Origin: Rhodospirillaceae bacterium
Lineage (GTDB): Bacteria > Pseudomonadota > Alphaproteobacteria > Bin65
NCBI GenBank assembly: GCA_028819475.1
Contig: JAPPLJ010000050.1
Location: 186,001 to 250,000 of the forward strand
Direction of reading: 5' to 3'
DNA length: 64,000 bases
The first letter of the stretch is position 1; each line of letters begins with the position of its first letter. The notes beneath the pieces were generated by a model. It was not told the origin of the DNA and did no database searches. It saw only the letters and a program-made list of their open reading frames with translations. Made by a program: the position numbers and the translations under genes. Shown here in pieces: positions 17,201-25,800 of the stretch.

Positions 17201-17692
17201 CTAGAGCTTCAGTTCTTCGACCTGCGCGGGCGGCGGTTTTTTGGGTGCGACGAGCGGGCGCCGTTCGTCCTGTTTGCGGTCTTTTTCGATGGCCCGGCGT
17301 TTCAGTTCCTCGAAATCCGCCGTGCACCGGGCGATGCGGAACAGGCATTTGGCGTGTTTGGCCCGGCAATTCCGGCGGGACGCGGCGGTCGCCTTGTCCG
17401 CCGTCGGGCCGTCCGCGATGGCGTAGCGGCCCTTCGGCGTCACGAACAGGGCCAGGCAGCCGTTCTTCACCGTCACGACGTTCGTACAGCGCTTCTCGCA
17501 CATCAGCCATGCGCGGCTGCGCGCCGAGATCCTGTCCGGGTGGTTCATCGAATAGACCCAGTATCCGGTCAGCCGGCTGAACGCGACGGCGCCCCAGCAT
17601 CCGCCCTTCCGGCATTTTGCGAGAGCCGGTTCCGCGGCGGCGACGCCCACCAGGCCCATCAGGAAAGCGAGCGGCAGGACGAGGCGCCACAT
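17201..17692 (-). CDS. Secreted DUF4189-type protein
   Basis: A 163-residue protein with an N-terminal signal peptide (MWRLVLPLAFLMGLVGVAAA, cleavage probably after AEPALA). The mature part has the DUF4189 pattern: WGAVAFSRLTGYWVYSMN, then spaced cysteines (CEKRCTNVVTVKNGCLAL), GRYAIADG and NCRAKHAKC. The Lys/Pro-rich tail (KKPPPAQVEELKL) is extra. The cysteines suggest disulfides in the periplasm. The function of the family is unknown. I start at 17692 because the signal peptide begins there. It overlaps nothing but lies 43 bp downstream of the methyltransferase stop on the same strand. Confidence 0.72.
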   Translation of the reverse strand: MWRLVLPLAFLMGLVGVAAAEPALAKCRKGGCWGAVAFSRLTGYWVYSMNHPDRISARSRAWLMCEKRCTNVVTVKNGCLALFVTPKGRYAIADGPTADKATAASRRNCRAKHAKCLFRIARCTADFEELKRRAIEKDRKQDERRPLVAPKKPPPAQVEELKL

Positions 17693-17735
17693 GGCCCGGC
17701 CGTCGCGCTCGTTTCGGATCGGCGCCGGACGCATG

Positions 17736-18377
17736 TCAGGCCGGCTTGCGGGCGACGATGTGGAAAACATGCCAGTGCTTGGCCTCGCCCCTGGGCGTGA
17801 TCGAATCGGTCTCCTCTTCGTCGATCAGCAGCACGTCCCAGCCGGCGAACCGCGCGTCGACATCGCTGCGGGCGTGGATCGTCAGGCCGTCGCCGCGCCG
17901 CGCCCAGCTGTCGTTCGGACCGTAGAGATGGCCGGCGAACAGCCCGCCGGGGACGACGGCCCGCGCAATCTGCACCCACAGGCCATCGAAGCGGTCCGGC
18001 GGGCACAGCGGCAGGCAGAAGCTGGCGTTGACGAGGCCGGACGGCGGCAGACCCAGGTCCGCGGCCGACAGATCGGCCCGGCGAAAGGTCAGTTGCCCCC
18101 GGCTCCAGGCCGCCGGAAAACGGGCCTGCAGCGCCGCGCCCGCCTCCGGCGCCTTGTCGAGGGCCAGCACCGTGAGCCCGGCGTCCAGCAGCGCAGCGGT
18201 ATCGCGGCCGCCGCCGCAGCCGAGGTCGACCGCGAGCGCGGAATCCGGGCCGGACCCGCCGCGGCGTGCGGCGAGCGCCGTCAGCGTTGTCCGGCGCGGC
18301 GGACGATCGGCGGTGGCCGCATAGTAGCCCGGCCAGTCCGGGCGGGTTTCAGCCGCCGCCCGGCCGGAAGCGGGCAT
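17736..18377 (-). CDS. SAM-dependent methyltransferase (class I, TehB-like)
   Basis: A 213-residue class I methyltransferase. Motif I is LAVDLGCGGGRDTAALLDAG, followed by the acidic end of strand 2 (VLALDK), motif II-like FRRADLSAAD, and VVPGGLFAGHLYGPNDSW. The start of the chain (DWPGYYAATADRPPRRT) matches small TehB/thiopurine-methyltransferase-like proteins. Substrate is unknown. It lies 9 bp downstream of the lipoprotein gene on the same strand and is probably co-transcribed with it. Confidence 0.8.
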   Translation of the reverse strand: MPASGRAAAETRPDWPGYYAATADRPPRRTTLTALAARRGGSGPDSALAVDLGCGGGRDTAALLDAGLTVLALDKAPEAGAALQARFPAAWSRGQLTFRRADLSAADLGLPPSGLVNASFCLPLCPPDRFDGLWVQIARAVVPGGLFAGHLYGPNDSWARRGDGLTIHARSDVDARFAGWDVLLIDEEETDSITPRGEAKHWHVFHIVARKPA

Positions 18378-18386
18378 GGCCCGATC

Positions 18387-19229
18387 CTAGTTCTGCGCCG
18401 GCGCCTTCAGCTTGTCTTCGGCCGCGGCGAGGCGCGCCGCCAGCGCGTCGATCTGCTGTTTCAGATCGGCGGCGGATTGCGCCGCACCGGCCGCAGCGTC
18501 CCGGGCCGCCTGGGCGGCGCGGTTCTCGGCCTCGGCCAGCTGGCCGGCCATCGTCTTCAGGGCATCGTCGACGCTCTTCGCCCGCGCCTGCCGCTGCGCC
18601 GCTGCTTTCTTCGCTTCGGCCATGGCGCTGTCGCCGACGCTGCCGACCTGGGCCTGGATCTTTTCGAGCGCCGCATTCAGGGAATTCGTCGCCTTTCCGA
18701 CCGCTGCGACCTGGGCTTCGACCTTCCCGACGGCGGCGGCCAGGGATTTGGCGGCGCCATCGACCGCGCCGACCCCGGCCTCGTTCTTTTCGACCGCCGC
18801 GCCCAGCGACTTGACCGCCGCCGTGAGCGCGCCGACCTCGGCCGATACCTTGTCGACCGAGGCGCCAAGGGCCTTGCTCGAAGCGCCGAGCTGGGCCTTG
18901 ACCTCGTCGAGCCCGGTGCCGAGCGCCTTCGTGGCATCGTCGAGCGCGCCCGCCCTGCCGGCATTGGCGGCGGCCGCGGCGGCGTTGGCCGCAGCCGCAG
19001 TGGCTGCCTTGTCCGCCTTGCCCGTGGCGGCAGCGATCTTGGCGTCGAGGTTCGCCATGCCCGTCTTGAGCCGGTCTCCCAGGCCCTTGGTGGCCGCGGC
19101 GATCTCGCCCTTCGTCGCCTCGATCTTGCTGGCCAGCTTGTCCAGCGCCTCCTTGTTGTCGCAGGCGCTCAGCAGACCGCCGGCGATTACCAGTGCGAGG
19201 ACCGGCGCGACGCGCTTGAATCGTCTCAT
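18387..19229 (-). CDS. Ala-rich coiled-coil lipoprotein
   Basis: A 280-residue predicted outer-membrane or periplasmic lipoprotein. The signal ends in the lipobox GGLLSAC. After Cys the rest is almost wholly alpha-helical: about ten imperfect repeats spaced ~20-25 residues (e.g. VDKVSAEVGALTAAVKSLGA, VGKVEAQVAAVGKATNSLNA), like a long coiled coil. It resembles structural or tail-fibre-like coils, but no family can be named. The ATG at 19229 has GGAG seven bases upstream; an in-frame ATG six bases earlier is too close to that box. Confidence 0.68.
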   Translation of the reverse strand: MRRFKRVAPVLALVIAGGLLSACDNKEALDKLASKIEATKGEIAAATKGLGDRLKTGMANLDAKIAAATGKADKAATAAAANAAAAAANAGRAGALDDATKALGTGLDEVKAQLGASSKALGASVDKVSAEVGALTAAVKSLGAAVEKNEAGVGAVDGAAKSLAAAVGKVEAQVAAVGKATNSLNAALEKIQAQVGSVGDSAMAEAKKAAAQRQARAKSVDDALKTMAGQLAEAENRAAQAARDAAAGAAQSAADLKQQIDALAARLAAAEDKLKAPAQN

Positions 19230-19465
19230 TTCCATTCTCCGAATACGCAGGCCATCAAGATATAGCGATAGCCTTAAGGCAGGCAACAAGATCGGGTATT
19301 TGCGCCGTCCCGTCAATCCCGCGCGTTTACCGGTGACCTACGAGGTTATGTGTCAATGGTGGAAGGGGGAGGGGAGGCGGAACGGGGCGCACCGCCGCCG
19401 CAAGGCCGGCGACAGCGCCCGCCCCGCCGGGCGCCGTGCGGCAGCCGGCAGGGCGGGACTGGCGT
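19230..19465. other. Spacer between rpoH and the lipoprotein gene
   Basis: 236 bp without a supported gene. The rpoH-proximal half is a G/C-rich stretch with a possible stem (GCGCCCGGCG ... near 19425), followed by an AT-richer part likely to hold the lipoprotein promoter. I see no clear boxes. Confidence 0.3.
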
Positions 19466-20350
19466 TCAGCTGTCGAACAGGTCTTTCGGCGAGCCGCCCA
19501 TCTGGGCCAGCGAGGCGTGCATCTTCTGCAGCGCCCGGCTCTCGATCTGGCGGATCCGTTCCTTGCTCACGCCGAACTCGACGCCGATCTCGGCAAGGGT
19601 GCTCTTGTCCTCTTCGAGAAAGCGGCGGACGATGATGCGCCGCTCGCGCGGCGTCAGCTTGTCGAGCGCGCTTTCCAGCCACCTCTTCCGCGTGCGCCGG
19701 CCGCTGGCGTTGGCGGCGAGCTCTTCCGGGCCGGGGCCGGTGTCCTCGAGCAGATCCTGGAACTGGGCGCCGTCATCCTCCAGGCCGATCACCGCGTTGA
19801 GCGACTGGTCCGGGCGGGTGAGGTGCAGTTCCATCCGCTCGACGTCGGCCACCGTGACGTCCAGCTTGTCGGCGATGATCTGCCTCTCGTCGGTCGTCAA
19901 CTGGCCGTCGAAGCCGGTGCTGAGCTGGGCGCGCAGCCGGCGCAGGTTGAAGAACAGCCGGCGCTGCTTCGGCGTCGTCGCCGCGCGCACTATCGAGGAA
20001 TTGCGCAGGATGTAGTTCTGGATCGACGCGACGATCCACCAGGAGGCATAGGTCGAGAAGCGCACCTCGCGCTCGTGGTCAAAGCGCTCGACCGCCTCCA
20101 TCAGGCCGATATTGCCTTCCTGCATGAGGTCGGCCATCGGCAGGCCGCTGGACCGGAAGCCGGCGGCGATCCGCACGACGAGGCGGGCGTGCGCCTCGAC
20201 GATCTCGTGCATGGCCCGCTCGTCGCGCTCGTCGTTCCAGCGCCGGGCGAGCTCCACTTCGTATTCCCGCTCCAGAACGGGCGCATCCATCGCCGCCGAG
20301 ATATAGCGCCGATTGCTCCGTTCCGTTGCCGCAGAGTCTGCGTAAGCCAT
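19466..20350 (-). CDS. rpoH: RNA polymerase sigma-32 (heat-shock) factor
   Basis: A 294-residue group 3/RpoH sigma factor. Region 2 reads GLPMADLMQEGNIGLMEAVERFD and FSTYASWWIVASIQNYILRN. The RpoH box (QRRLFFNLRRLRAQL) between regions 2 and 3 identifies the sigma-32 class. Region 4 is TLAEIGVEFGVSKERIRQIE. It directs transcription of chaperone and protease genes. Alphaproteobacteria often have two rpoH genes; which paralogue this is cannot be told. The ATG at 20350 is preceded by an AT-rich divergent promoter region shared with the MarR-type gene. Confidence 0.95.
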   Translation of the reverse strand: MAYADSAATERSNRRYISAAMDAPVLEREYEVELARRWNDERDERAMHEIVEAHARLVVRIAAGFRSSGLPMADLMQEGNIGLMEAVERFDHEREVRFSTYASWWIVASIQNYILRNSSIVRAATTPKQRRLFFNLRRLRAQLSTGFDGQLTTDERQIIADKLDVTVADVERMELHLTRPDQSLNAVIGLEDDGAQFQDLLEDTGPGPEELAANASGRRTRKRWLESALDKLTPRERRIIVRRFLEEDKSTLAEIGVEFGVSKERIRQIESRALQKMHASLAQMGGSPKDLFDS

Positions 20351-20394
20351 GGGGCTACCGCAACCTTTCCCATTTCCCGGGTTTTCAGGTGATT

Positions 20395-20453
20395 TCGACT
20401 CGACAATATATTATGCGCAATAAAATTACAAGCCCAAAATTATCGACTCGACA
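20395..20453. promoter_or_regulatory. Divergent operator region between rpoH and the MarR-type gene
   Basis: Two identical 11-bp direct repeats TCGACTCGACA (20395-20405 and 20443-20453) flank an AT-rich core holding the near-palindrome TTATGCGCAATAA (20411-20423). The core resembles the TTAT-N-ATAA half-sites of many MarR-family operators. A rpoH promoter lies within the same stretch. Binding by the neighbouring MarR protein is inferred. Confidence 0.5.
20408..20437 (-). promoter_or_regulatory. Predicted rpoH promoter
   Basis: On the minus strand TTGGGC (-35) and TAATAT (-10) are 18 bp apart and end 57 bp upstream of the rpoH ATG. This looks like a housekeeping-sigma promoter. It overlaps the palindrome and both direct repeats of the putative operator. 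Confidence 0.45.
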
Positions 20454-20482
20454 TTGAATTGCCGGTTCCTAGTTTCGGACCC

Positions 20483-21157
20483 ATGACCGGCATGCCGTCT
20501 GCCCAGGCTTCCCACCGATCTGCGCCGGCCTCCAACGGAGGCGCCGCCAACGGCTGCGATCCTTGTACGGACGGCGACGGCAAACCCGGCGGCGATCCAT
20601 CCGTCGACCGCATGACGAGCCTGGTCGACCGGCTCGGCCGGGCGGTCCATTGCCTGCAATTCTCCGACGGCCTCAACCCGGCGCAATGGGCGGTTCTGCG
20701 CTATCTCGGGCGCGCCAACCGCTATTCGCGCACACCCACGGCAATCAGCGATTATCTCGGCACCACGCGCGGGACGATGTCGCAGACCATCAAGGCGCTT
20801 GAAGCCAAGGGGATGATCGGCCGCGCAACCAACGGCCGCGACAGGCGGGCGGTCCTGCTCGAACTGACCGGCGAAGGCAATGCGGCGCTGGAGAACGATC
20901 CGCTGCATTGCGTCGCATCGGTTGCCGGCGCGCTCGGCGACGAGCTGGACGAGGCCAGCCGGTTCCTGGACCGCGTCGTCGATTGCCTTCAGGCCAAGAG
21001 CGGCGGTCTCGATTACGGCGTATGCACCGATTGCACGCATTTCTGCCGCAACAGCTTCGCACCGGACGTTCACCGCTGCGGCCTGACGGGCGATCCGCTT
21101 TCCGTTGCGGACAGCACGAAAATCTGCGTGAACTACAGCGAGCCGGCTGCGCCGTAG
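20483..21157 (+). CDS. MarR-family regulator with cysteine-rich C-terminal extension
   Basis: A 224-residue protein with a MarR winged-helix domain (about 45-150): LNPAQWAVLRYLGRAN, TAISDYLGTTRGTMSQTIKA and wing RATNGRDRRAVLLELT. The C-terminal ~50 residues are unusual: CTDCTHFCRN, then HRCGLTGDPLS and KICVNY, giving five cysteines in a C-x2-C-x3-C spacing plus two later ones, enough for a metal or iron-sulfur site. A further CDPC lies near the N-terminus. A redox- or metal-sensing repressor is plausible. It diverges from rpoH. The ATG at 20483 is used; the frame could also begin nine bases later. Confidence 0.78.
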   Translation: MTGMPSAQASHRSAPASNGGAANGCDPCTDGDGKPGGDPSVDRMTSLVDRLGRAVHCLQFSDGLNPAQWAVLRYLGRANRYSRTPTAISDYLGTTRGTMSQTIKALEAKGMIGRATNGRDRRAVLLELTGEGNAALENDPLHCVASVAGALGDELDEASRFLDRVVDCLQAKSGGLDYGVCTDCTHFCRNSFAPDVHRCGLTGDPLSVADSTKICVNYSEPAAP

Positions 21158-21188
21158 CCGGCCTGCAATGCGCCTGGCCGACGTGTTC

Positions 21189-22340
21189 TCAGCGCGCCGG
21201 CTCCAGCCGGAGCACCCGGCCGTCGTCGCTGTCCGTCAGCAGCCAGATATAGCCGCGCGGGCCGATCCGGACATCGCGGATCCGTTCGTCGAGTTCTTCG
21301 AGAAGCCGTTCCTCGCGCACCAGGCGCGTGCCGTCGAAACGGAGCCGGACTAGCATCCGGAAGCTGAGCGCGCCGACCAGCATGTCGCCGCGCCACGACT
21401 CGAACACCGGGCCGGTGACGAAAGCGAGGCCGGACGGCGCGATCGACGGGTCCCAGTAGTGGACCGGCTGTTCGAGCCCGGGCTTGTGGGTGCCCTCGCC
21501 GATCCTGGTGCCCCAGTAGTGGCGGCCGTAGGCGATGACCGGCCAGCCGTAGTTGCGGCCGGGCTCCGGCACGTTCACCTCGTCGCCGCCGCGCGCGCCA
21601 TGCTCGTGAATCCAGAGCCGGCCGGTCGCCGGATGGAGCGCCGCGCCCTGCGGATTGCGATGGCCGTAGGACCAGATCTCCGGGCGGAACCCCGTGCGGC
21701 CGACGAAGGGATTGTCCCGCGGGACCGATCCGTCCTTGCCGATGCGGATCACCTGGCCGCGGTGGATGCTGGTGTCCTGGGTGCGCCGCCGTTCGCCGCG
21801 CTCGCCCAGGGTGACGAAGAGGGTGCCGTCACGCGCGATGACGATGCGCGAGCCGAAATGCCGGCCGCCGCCCGATTTCGGCACCATGCGGAAGATGACT
21901 TTCAGATCGGCGAGCCGGTTGCCGTCGAGCCGGGCGCGCGCCACGGCGGTCCCGGCGCCGCCGGCGCCCGGTTCGGAATAGGAGAGGAAGATCGTCCGGT
22001 TGCGGGCGAAATCCGTATCGGTCACGACGTCGAGCAGTCCGCCCTGGCCGCGCGCCACGACCCGGGGCACGCCGCGGACCGGCGCCCCGAGCCCGCCGTT
22101 GCGCGTGACGATGCGCAGCCGCCCGGGCCGTTCGGTGACCAGCATCCGGCCGGAGGGCAGGAAGGCCAGCGACCAGGGATGCTCCAGGCCGCGGGCGACG
22201 GTCACGACCCTGAGCGGGCCCACGCTGGAGTCGAAGGATTGGGCCAGCGCCGGTGCGGCCCCCAGAAACGGTAAGGCGAGGAACGGCGCGGCCAGGGCGG
22301 CGAGCAGCAGGCGGGAGGCGGTTCGGATCGGACGGCTCAT
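21189..22340 (-). CDS. PQQ-dependent soluble aldose sugar dehydrogenase-like protein
   Basis: A 383-residue exported six-bladed beta-propeller of the soluble glucose/aldose dehydrogenase family (YliI/Asd-like). It has a signal peptide (cut near APALAQS), [68 protein letters not shown] and GRNYGWPVI, which form the PQQ/Ca2+ pocket in the family. It would oxidise aldoses in the periplasm if PQQ is supplied. The ATG at 22340 begins the signal peptide; upstream residues are not conserved. It is convergent with the MarR gene. Confidence 0.87.
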   Translation of the reverse strand: MSRPIRTASRLLLAALAAPFLALPFLGAAPALAQSFDSSVGPLRVVTVARGLEHPWSLAFLPSGRMLVTERPGRLRIVTRNGGLGAPVRGVPRVVARGQGGLLDVVTDTDFARNRTIFLSYSEPGAGGAGTAVARARLDGNRLADLKVIFRMVPKSGGGRHFGSRIVIARDGTLFVTLGERGERRRTQDTSIHRGQVIRIGKDGSVPRDNPFVGRTGFRPEIWSYGHRNPQGAALHPATGRLWIHEHGARGGDEVNVPEPGRNYGWPVIAYGRHYWGTRIGEGTHKPGLEQPVHYWDPSIAPSGLAFVTGPVFESWRGDMLVGALSFRMLVRLRFDGTRLVREERLLEELDERIRDVRIGPRGYIWLLTDSDDGRVLRLEPAR

Positions 22341-22455
22341 GCGGGAAATCCGGAGGCGGGTCTCGAAAACGGATATGGGTATTGCGGTCCCGGCGCCAAG
22401 GACCGGCAGTGTCTCGGCCGCCGGTTCGGCGGAGAATCGCGGCGGTTCGGGCAAG

Positions 22456-22560
22456 AAAAAGCCCCGCCGGCGTTCCGGCGGGGCCCCGAGTCTTCGGTGT
22501 CAGACACACTGTTGGGGGAGATGACGGAGGTCATATGCAATGTGTCTGGCCACCCTTTGT
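22456..22560 (-). ncRNA. Candidate small RNA with anti-Shine-Dalgarno loop and intrinsic terminator
   Basis: On the minus strand the stretch ends in a perfect 10-bp stem (GCCCCGCCGG-AACG-CCGGCGGGGC) followed by a run of U, a textbook Rho-independent terminator. No leftward protein gene lies to its right. Upstream is an 8-bp stem (CAGACACA ... TGTGTCTG) enclosing ATGAC-CTCC-GTCAT, whose loop shows CUCC, plus a C-rich UCUCCCCC stretch. Exposed CUCC loops are a mark of Hfq-bound alphaproteobacterial sRNAs that pair with ribosome binding sites. The 5' end is uncertain, and a -10-like TACAAA lies near 22555-22560. Confidence 0.5.
22461..22484 (-). terminator. Strong Rho-independent terminator (minus strand)
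   Basis: Perfect 10-bp GC stem with a 4-base loop, followed on the minus strand by UUUUU. The + strand lacks a T-run, so it works leftward only. Confidence 0.75.
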
Positions 22561-22565
22561 AGCAG

Positions 22566-22580
22566 AATTTCGGCGAAATT
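22566..22580. promoter_or_regulatory. 15-bp palindrome in AT-rich region upstream of acpP
   Basis: AATTTCGGCGAAATT is a perfect palindrome apart from its central base. It is followed by a markedly AT-rich stretch (T8 run near 22610). It may be an operator for the candidate sRNA or for acpP. The remaining 22581-22948 shows no further gene. Confidence 0.35.
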
Positions 22581-22948
22581 GTGTGATTTTTGCCACATAC
22601 AAATATTTTTTTTGGCATGGACTTATTGTCACATGGATTTTGGATCGATTTCGATTCCGGCACGCGAGCCGGCCGCCCTGCAAGCCCCCGGCGCCGCATC
22701 ATGGGGCCGCTGGTCAACGCCGCCGCCCTGTGATAACGGACTGTGATAACGGATTGCCGGAACGAGCCGGATGGCTGGTCGGCCGCCGGTTCGGAACGGC
22801 TGCAATTTCCGCGTCAAAAGGCGCGTGGCGGGCGGTTGCCCCAACGCGCATTTCCGGGCGCGCATGTCGGAGCCTTCCGGTCCGGGCGCCCGTTGCACAG
22901 GTTCCGCCCGGCACCGGGCAATCGGAAACGTTTCAAGGAAAGAGTCCC

Positions 22949-23185
22949 ATGAGCGACGTTGCGGATCGCGTGAAGAGTATCGTTGTCGAACATCTGGGCG
23001 TCGACGAGGCCAAGGTGTCCGAGGATGCAAGCTTCATCGACGATCTCGGCGCGGACAGCCTCGACACGGTCGAACTCGTCATGGCGTTCGAAGAAGAGTT
23101 CGACATCGAAATTCCCGACGATGCCGCCGAGAAGATCACGACCGTCAAGGACGCCATCGACTTCATTGCCGAAATGAAGTCCTGA
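22949..23185 (+). CDS. acpP: Acyl carrier protein
   Basis: A 78-residue acidic four-helix protein that carries growing acyl chains on a 4'-phosphopantetheine arm. The attachment site is Ser37 in [13 protein letters not shown]. The sequence starts [15 protein letters not shown] and ends FIAEMKS, as usual. A purine-rich AAGGAAAGAG box precedes the ATG at 22949. Next comes fabF, the standard acpP-fabF order of fatty-acid synthesis clusters, followed by mltG. Confidence 0.97.
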   Translation: MSDVADRVKSIVVEHLGVDEAKVSEDASFIDDLGADSLDTVELVMAFEEEFDIEIPDDAAEKITTVKDAIDFIAEMKS

Positions 23186-23346
23186 TCCGGGCCCGATCCG
23201 GAAATGAAACCCTGCGCCGCCCCCCGATGCGCCGAAGGGGCCCGGCGGATGCCCGTCAAACTTCGGAAAAATCCCGCTCCCGCCGCTCCGGCGCCGGGCG
23301 CGTTTACGTGTTCCGACCGGGCCTGCCGTTCCGGGAGATTCGGTAA

Positions 23347-24636
23347 ATGAGGCGCGTCGTCGTCACCGGCATCGGCCTGACCACGCCGCTCGGCGTGACG
23401 GTCGCGGAGACTTGGGACAATCTCGTCAGCGGCCGCTCCGGCATCCGGGCGGTCACGCGCTTCGACGTGTCCGACCTGCCGTGCCGGGTCGCCGGCCAGG
23501 TGCCGCGCCCGGACCTCGGCGAGGCGCCGGGCAGCGGCCCGGACTATGTGACGCCCTTCGCCGCCGAAGACACGATTCCGCGCAAGGACCTCAGAAAGAT
23601 CGACAATTTTATCGTCTACGCCATCGCAGCGGCGGAACAGGCGATCGCCGATGCCGGATGGACCGCCGAGACCGAGGAGGACCGCGACCGCGCCGGCGTC
23701 CTCATCGGCTCGGGCATCGGCGGGCTCGAGACGATCTACGACGGTTCGATCGTGCTGCACGAGCGCGGACCGCGGCGCATTTCGCCCTTTTTCATCCCCT
23801 CGGCGCTGATCAACGAGGCCTCGGGCCACGTTTCGATCAAATACGGCTTCAAGGGGCCGAACCATTCCGTGGTCACGGCCTGCTCGACCGGGGCGCATGC
23901 AATCGGCGATGCGGCGCGGCTGATCATGCTCGACGACGCCGACGTGATGGTCGCCGGCGGCACCGAGGCCGCCGTGTGCCGCCTGGGCATGGCCGGGTTC
24001 TGCGCCGCCCGGGCCATGTCGACCGGCTTCAACGACGAGCCCGTGCGCGCCTCGCGGCCGTGGGACCGGGACCGCGACGGCTTTGTGATGGGCGAGGGCG
24101 CCGGCATTGTCCTCCTCGAGGAATACGAGCATGCGCGGCGGCGCGGCGCCGACATCCATGCCGAAATCGTCGGCTACGGCCTGTCGGGCGACGCCTATCA
24201 CATCACGGCGCCGGCCGAGGACGGCGACGGCGGCTTCCGGTCCATGCGCAACGCCGTGCGCCGGGCAAAGCTGAACCTGGACGATATCGACTATGTCAAC
24301 GCCCACGGCACCTCGACGCCGCTCGGCGACGAGATCGAGCTGGGCGCGGTCAAGCGGCTGTTCGGCGACCATTCCTACGCGCTGACCATGTCGTCGACCA
24401 AGTCGGCGATCGGCCATCTGCTGGGCGCCGCCGGCAGCGTCGAGGCGATCTTTTCCGTCCTGGCCCTGAAGCACCAGGTGGCCCCGCCGACGCTCAATCT
24501 CGACAATCCGTCCGACGGCTGCGATATCGACCTGGCGGCCCATGAGGCGAAGGAGCGGCCGATCCGCCACGCCCTGTCGAACTCCTTCGGCTTCGGCGGC
24601 ACCAACGCGTCCCTGCTCTTCGCCGCCGCACCCTAG
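23347..24636 (+). CDS. fabF: 3-oxoacyl-ACP synthase II
   Basis: The 429-residue elongating condensing enzyme extends acyl-ACP with malonyl-ACP. The Cys-His-His triad is visible in VTACSTGAHAIG, VNAHGTSTPLGD and SAIGHLLGAAG. The end SFGFGGTNASLLF is typical. It follows acpP by 161 bp, which is longer than in most relatives, and precedes mltG by 42 bp. Confidence 0.96.
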   Translation: MRRVVVTGIGLTTPLGVTVAETWDNLVSGRSGIRAVTRFDVSDLPCRVAGQVPRPDLGEAPGSGPDYVTPFAAEDTIPRKDLRKIDNFIVYAIAAAEQAIADAGWTAETEEDRDRAGVLIGSGIGGLETIYDGSIVLHERGPRRISPFFIPSALINEASGHVSIKYGFKGPNHSVVTACSTGAHAIGDAARLIMLDDADVMVAGGTEAAVCRLGMAGFCAARAMSTGFNDEPVRASRPWDRDRDGFVMGEGAGIVLLEEYEHARRRGADIHAEIVGYGLSGDAYHITAPAEDGDGGFRSMRNAVRRAKLNLDDIDYVNAHGTSTPLGDEIELGAVKRLFGDHSYALTMSSTKSAIGHLLGAAGSVEAIFSVLALKHQVAPPTLNLDNPSDGCDIDLAAHEAKERPIRHALSNSFGFGGTNASLLFAAAP

Positions 24637-24678
24637 TTTCGGAGGTCCCGGGAGCGAACAGCCGCCAGGCGGGAAGGC

Positions 24679-25674
24679 ATGGAGCGCTACCTGAAATGGG
24701 CTGTTGCCATCCTCGCGCTGTCGATCCTTCTGGCGGCGGCGGCGGTCGGCTACGCCTTCCATGCCTTCACGCGCGACGGTCCGCTGCCGGCGGCGGCGTC
24801 CATCGACGTGCCGAAGGGCGTCGGCCTGGACCATGTGATCCGCGAGATGACGCAGGCCGGCGTGATCCGCGACCCTGCCCTGTTCCGGATCTGGGCGCAG
24901 ATCCTTGGCGCCGACCGGCGGATCAAGGCGGGCGAATACCGCTTTCCGCCCCGGGTCAGCCAGCGCGTGGCGCTGGGCATCGTCATCGCCGGGCGGACGG
25001 TGCTGCGCCGCCTGACGATTCCCGAAGGCCTGACGACCTGGCAGACTTTGGAGCGCATCCGCCGGACGGCGGACCTGACCGGCCCGATCACGCTGAAGCC
25101 CGCCGAAGGCGCCCTGATGCCGGACACCTACCTGTTCGCCAGGGGCGAGGCGCGCGACGCGATCGTCCTGCGCATGCAGGCGGCGATGACCGAGGCGCTG
25201 GACCGGGCCTGGGCGGAGCGTGCCCCGAACCTGCCGCTGCGCTGGAAGGGCGAAGCCCTGGTCCTGGCGTCGATCGTGGAGAAGGAGACCGGCAAGCCGG
25301 GCGAGCGGGCGCGCATCGCCGGCGTCTTTGTCAACCGGCTGCGCCGGGGCATGAGGCTGGAGACCGACCCGACGGTGATCTACGGCCTGACCGGGGGCAA
25401 GACGTCGCTCGGCCGCCGGCTGCTGCGCAAGGACCTGAAGACGCCGCATCGGTGGAACACCTATGTCCATTTCGGCCTGCCGCCGACGCCGATCGCCAAT
25501 CCTGGCCGCAAGGCGATCGAGGCCGCGGTCCGGCCGATGGCCCATGACGAGCTCTACTTCGTCGCCGACGGCACCGGCGGCCATGTCTTCTCGAAGACCT
25601 ACCGGCAGCACCGCCGGGCGCTGCGCAAATGGCGCCAGATCCGCCGCAAGCTGGAGCGCGAGGGCAAGCGGTAG
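24679..25674 (+). CDS. mltG: Endolytic murein transglycosylase
   Basis: A 331-residue inner-membrane enzyme that cuts nascent glycan strands and so ends their elongation. One N-terminal transmembrane helix (residues ~6-28) is followed by a LysM-like part and the YceG domain. The catalytic Glu lies in LASIVEKETGKPGERARIAG, with FVNRLRRGMRLETDPTVIYG and PPTPIANPG typical. The order acpP-fabF-mltG is common in alphaproteobacteria. A copy of the 29-bp palindrome follows 76 bp after the stop. Confidence 0.94.
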   Translation: MERYLKWAVAILALSILLAAAAVGYAFHAFTRDGPLPAAASIDVPKGVGLDHVIREMTQAGVIRDPALFRIWAQILGADRRIKAGEYRFPPRVSQRVALGIVIAGRTVLRRLTIPEGLTTWQTLERIRRTADLTGPITLKPAEGALMPDTYLFARGEARDAIVLRMQAAMTEALDRAWAERAPNLPLRWKGEALVLASIVEKETGKPGERARIAGVFVNRLRRGMRLETDPTVIYGLTGGKTSLGRRLLRKDLKTPHRWNTYVHFGLPPTPIANPGRKAIEAAVRPMAHDELYFVADGTGGHVFSKTYRQHRRALRKWRQIRRKLEREGKR

Positions 25675-25749
25675 GCGGCGGGCGCCGGTTTCCGGCCCGC
25701 CGGCACGGCGGGAGGATATCGCCGAAACCGGATGTCGCGCAGGGTCTCT

Positions 25750-25778
25750 GTAGGGGAGGGTTTCAAACCCTCCCCTAC
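25750..25778. repeat. 29-bp palindromic intergenic repeat, copy 2
   Basis: Identical in sequence to copy 1. It lies between the converging mltG and FAD-oxidoreductase genes, 76 bp after mltG and 23 bp from the other stop. Confidence 0.85.
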
Positions 25779-25800
25779 GGCGCCGGGCCGATGCTGCGCC

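Noticed and set aside
22933-25611. Long minus-strand open frame opposite acpP, fabF and mltG
   Set aside because: Shadow of three clear genes, with no recognisable domain.
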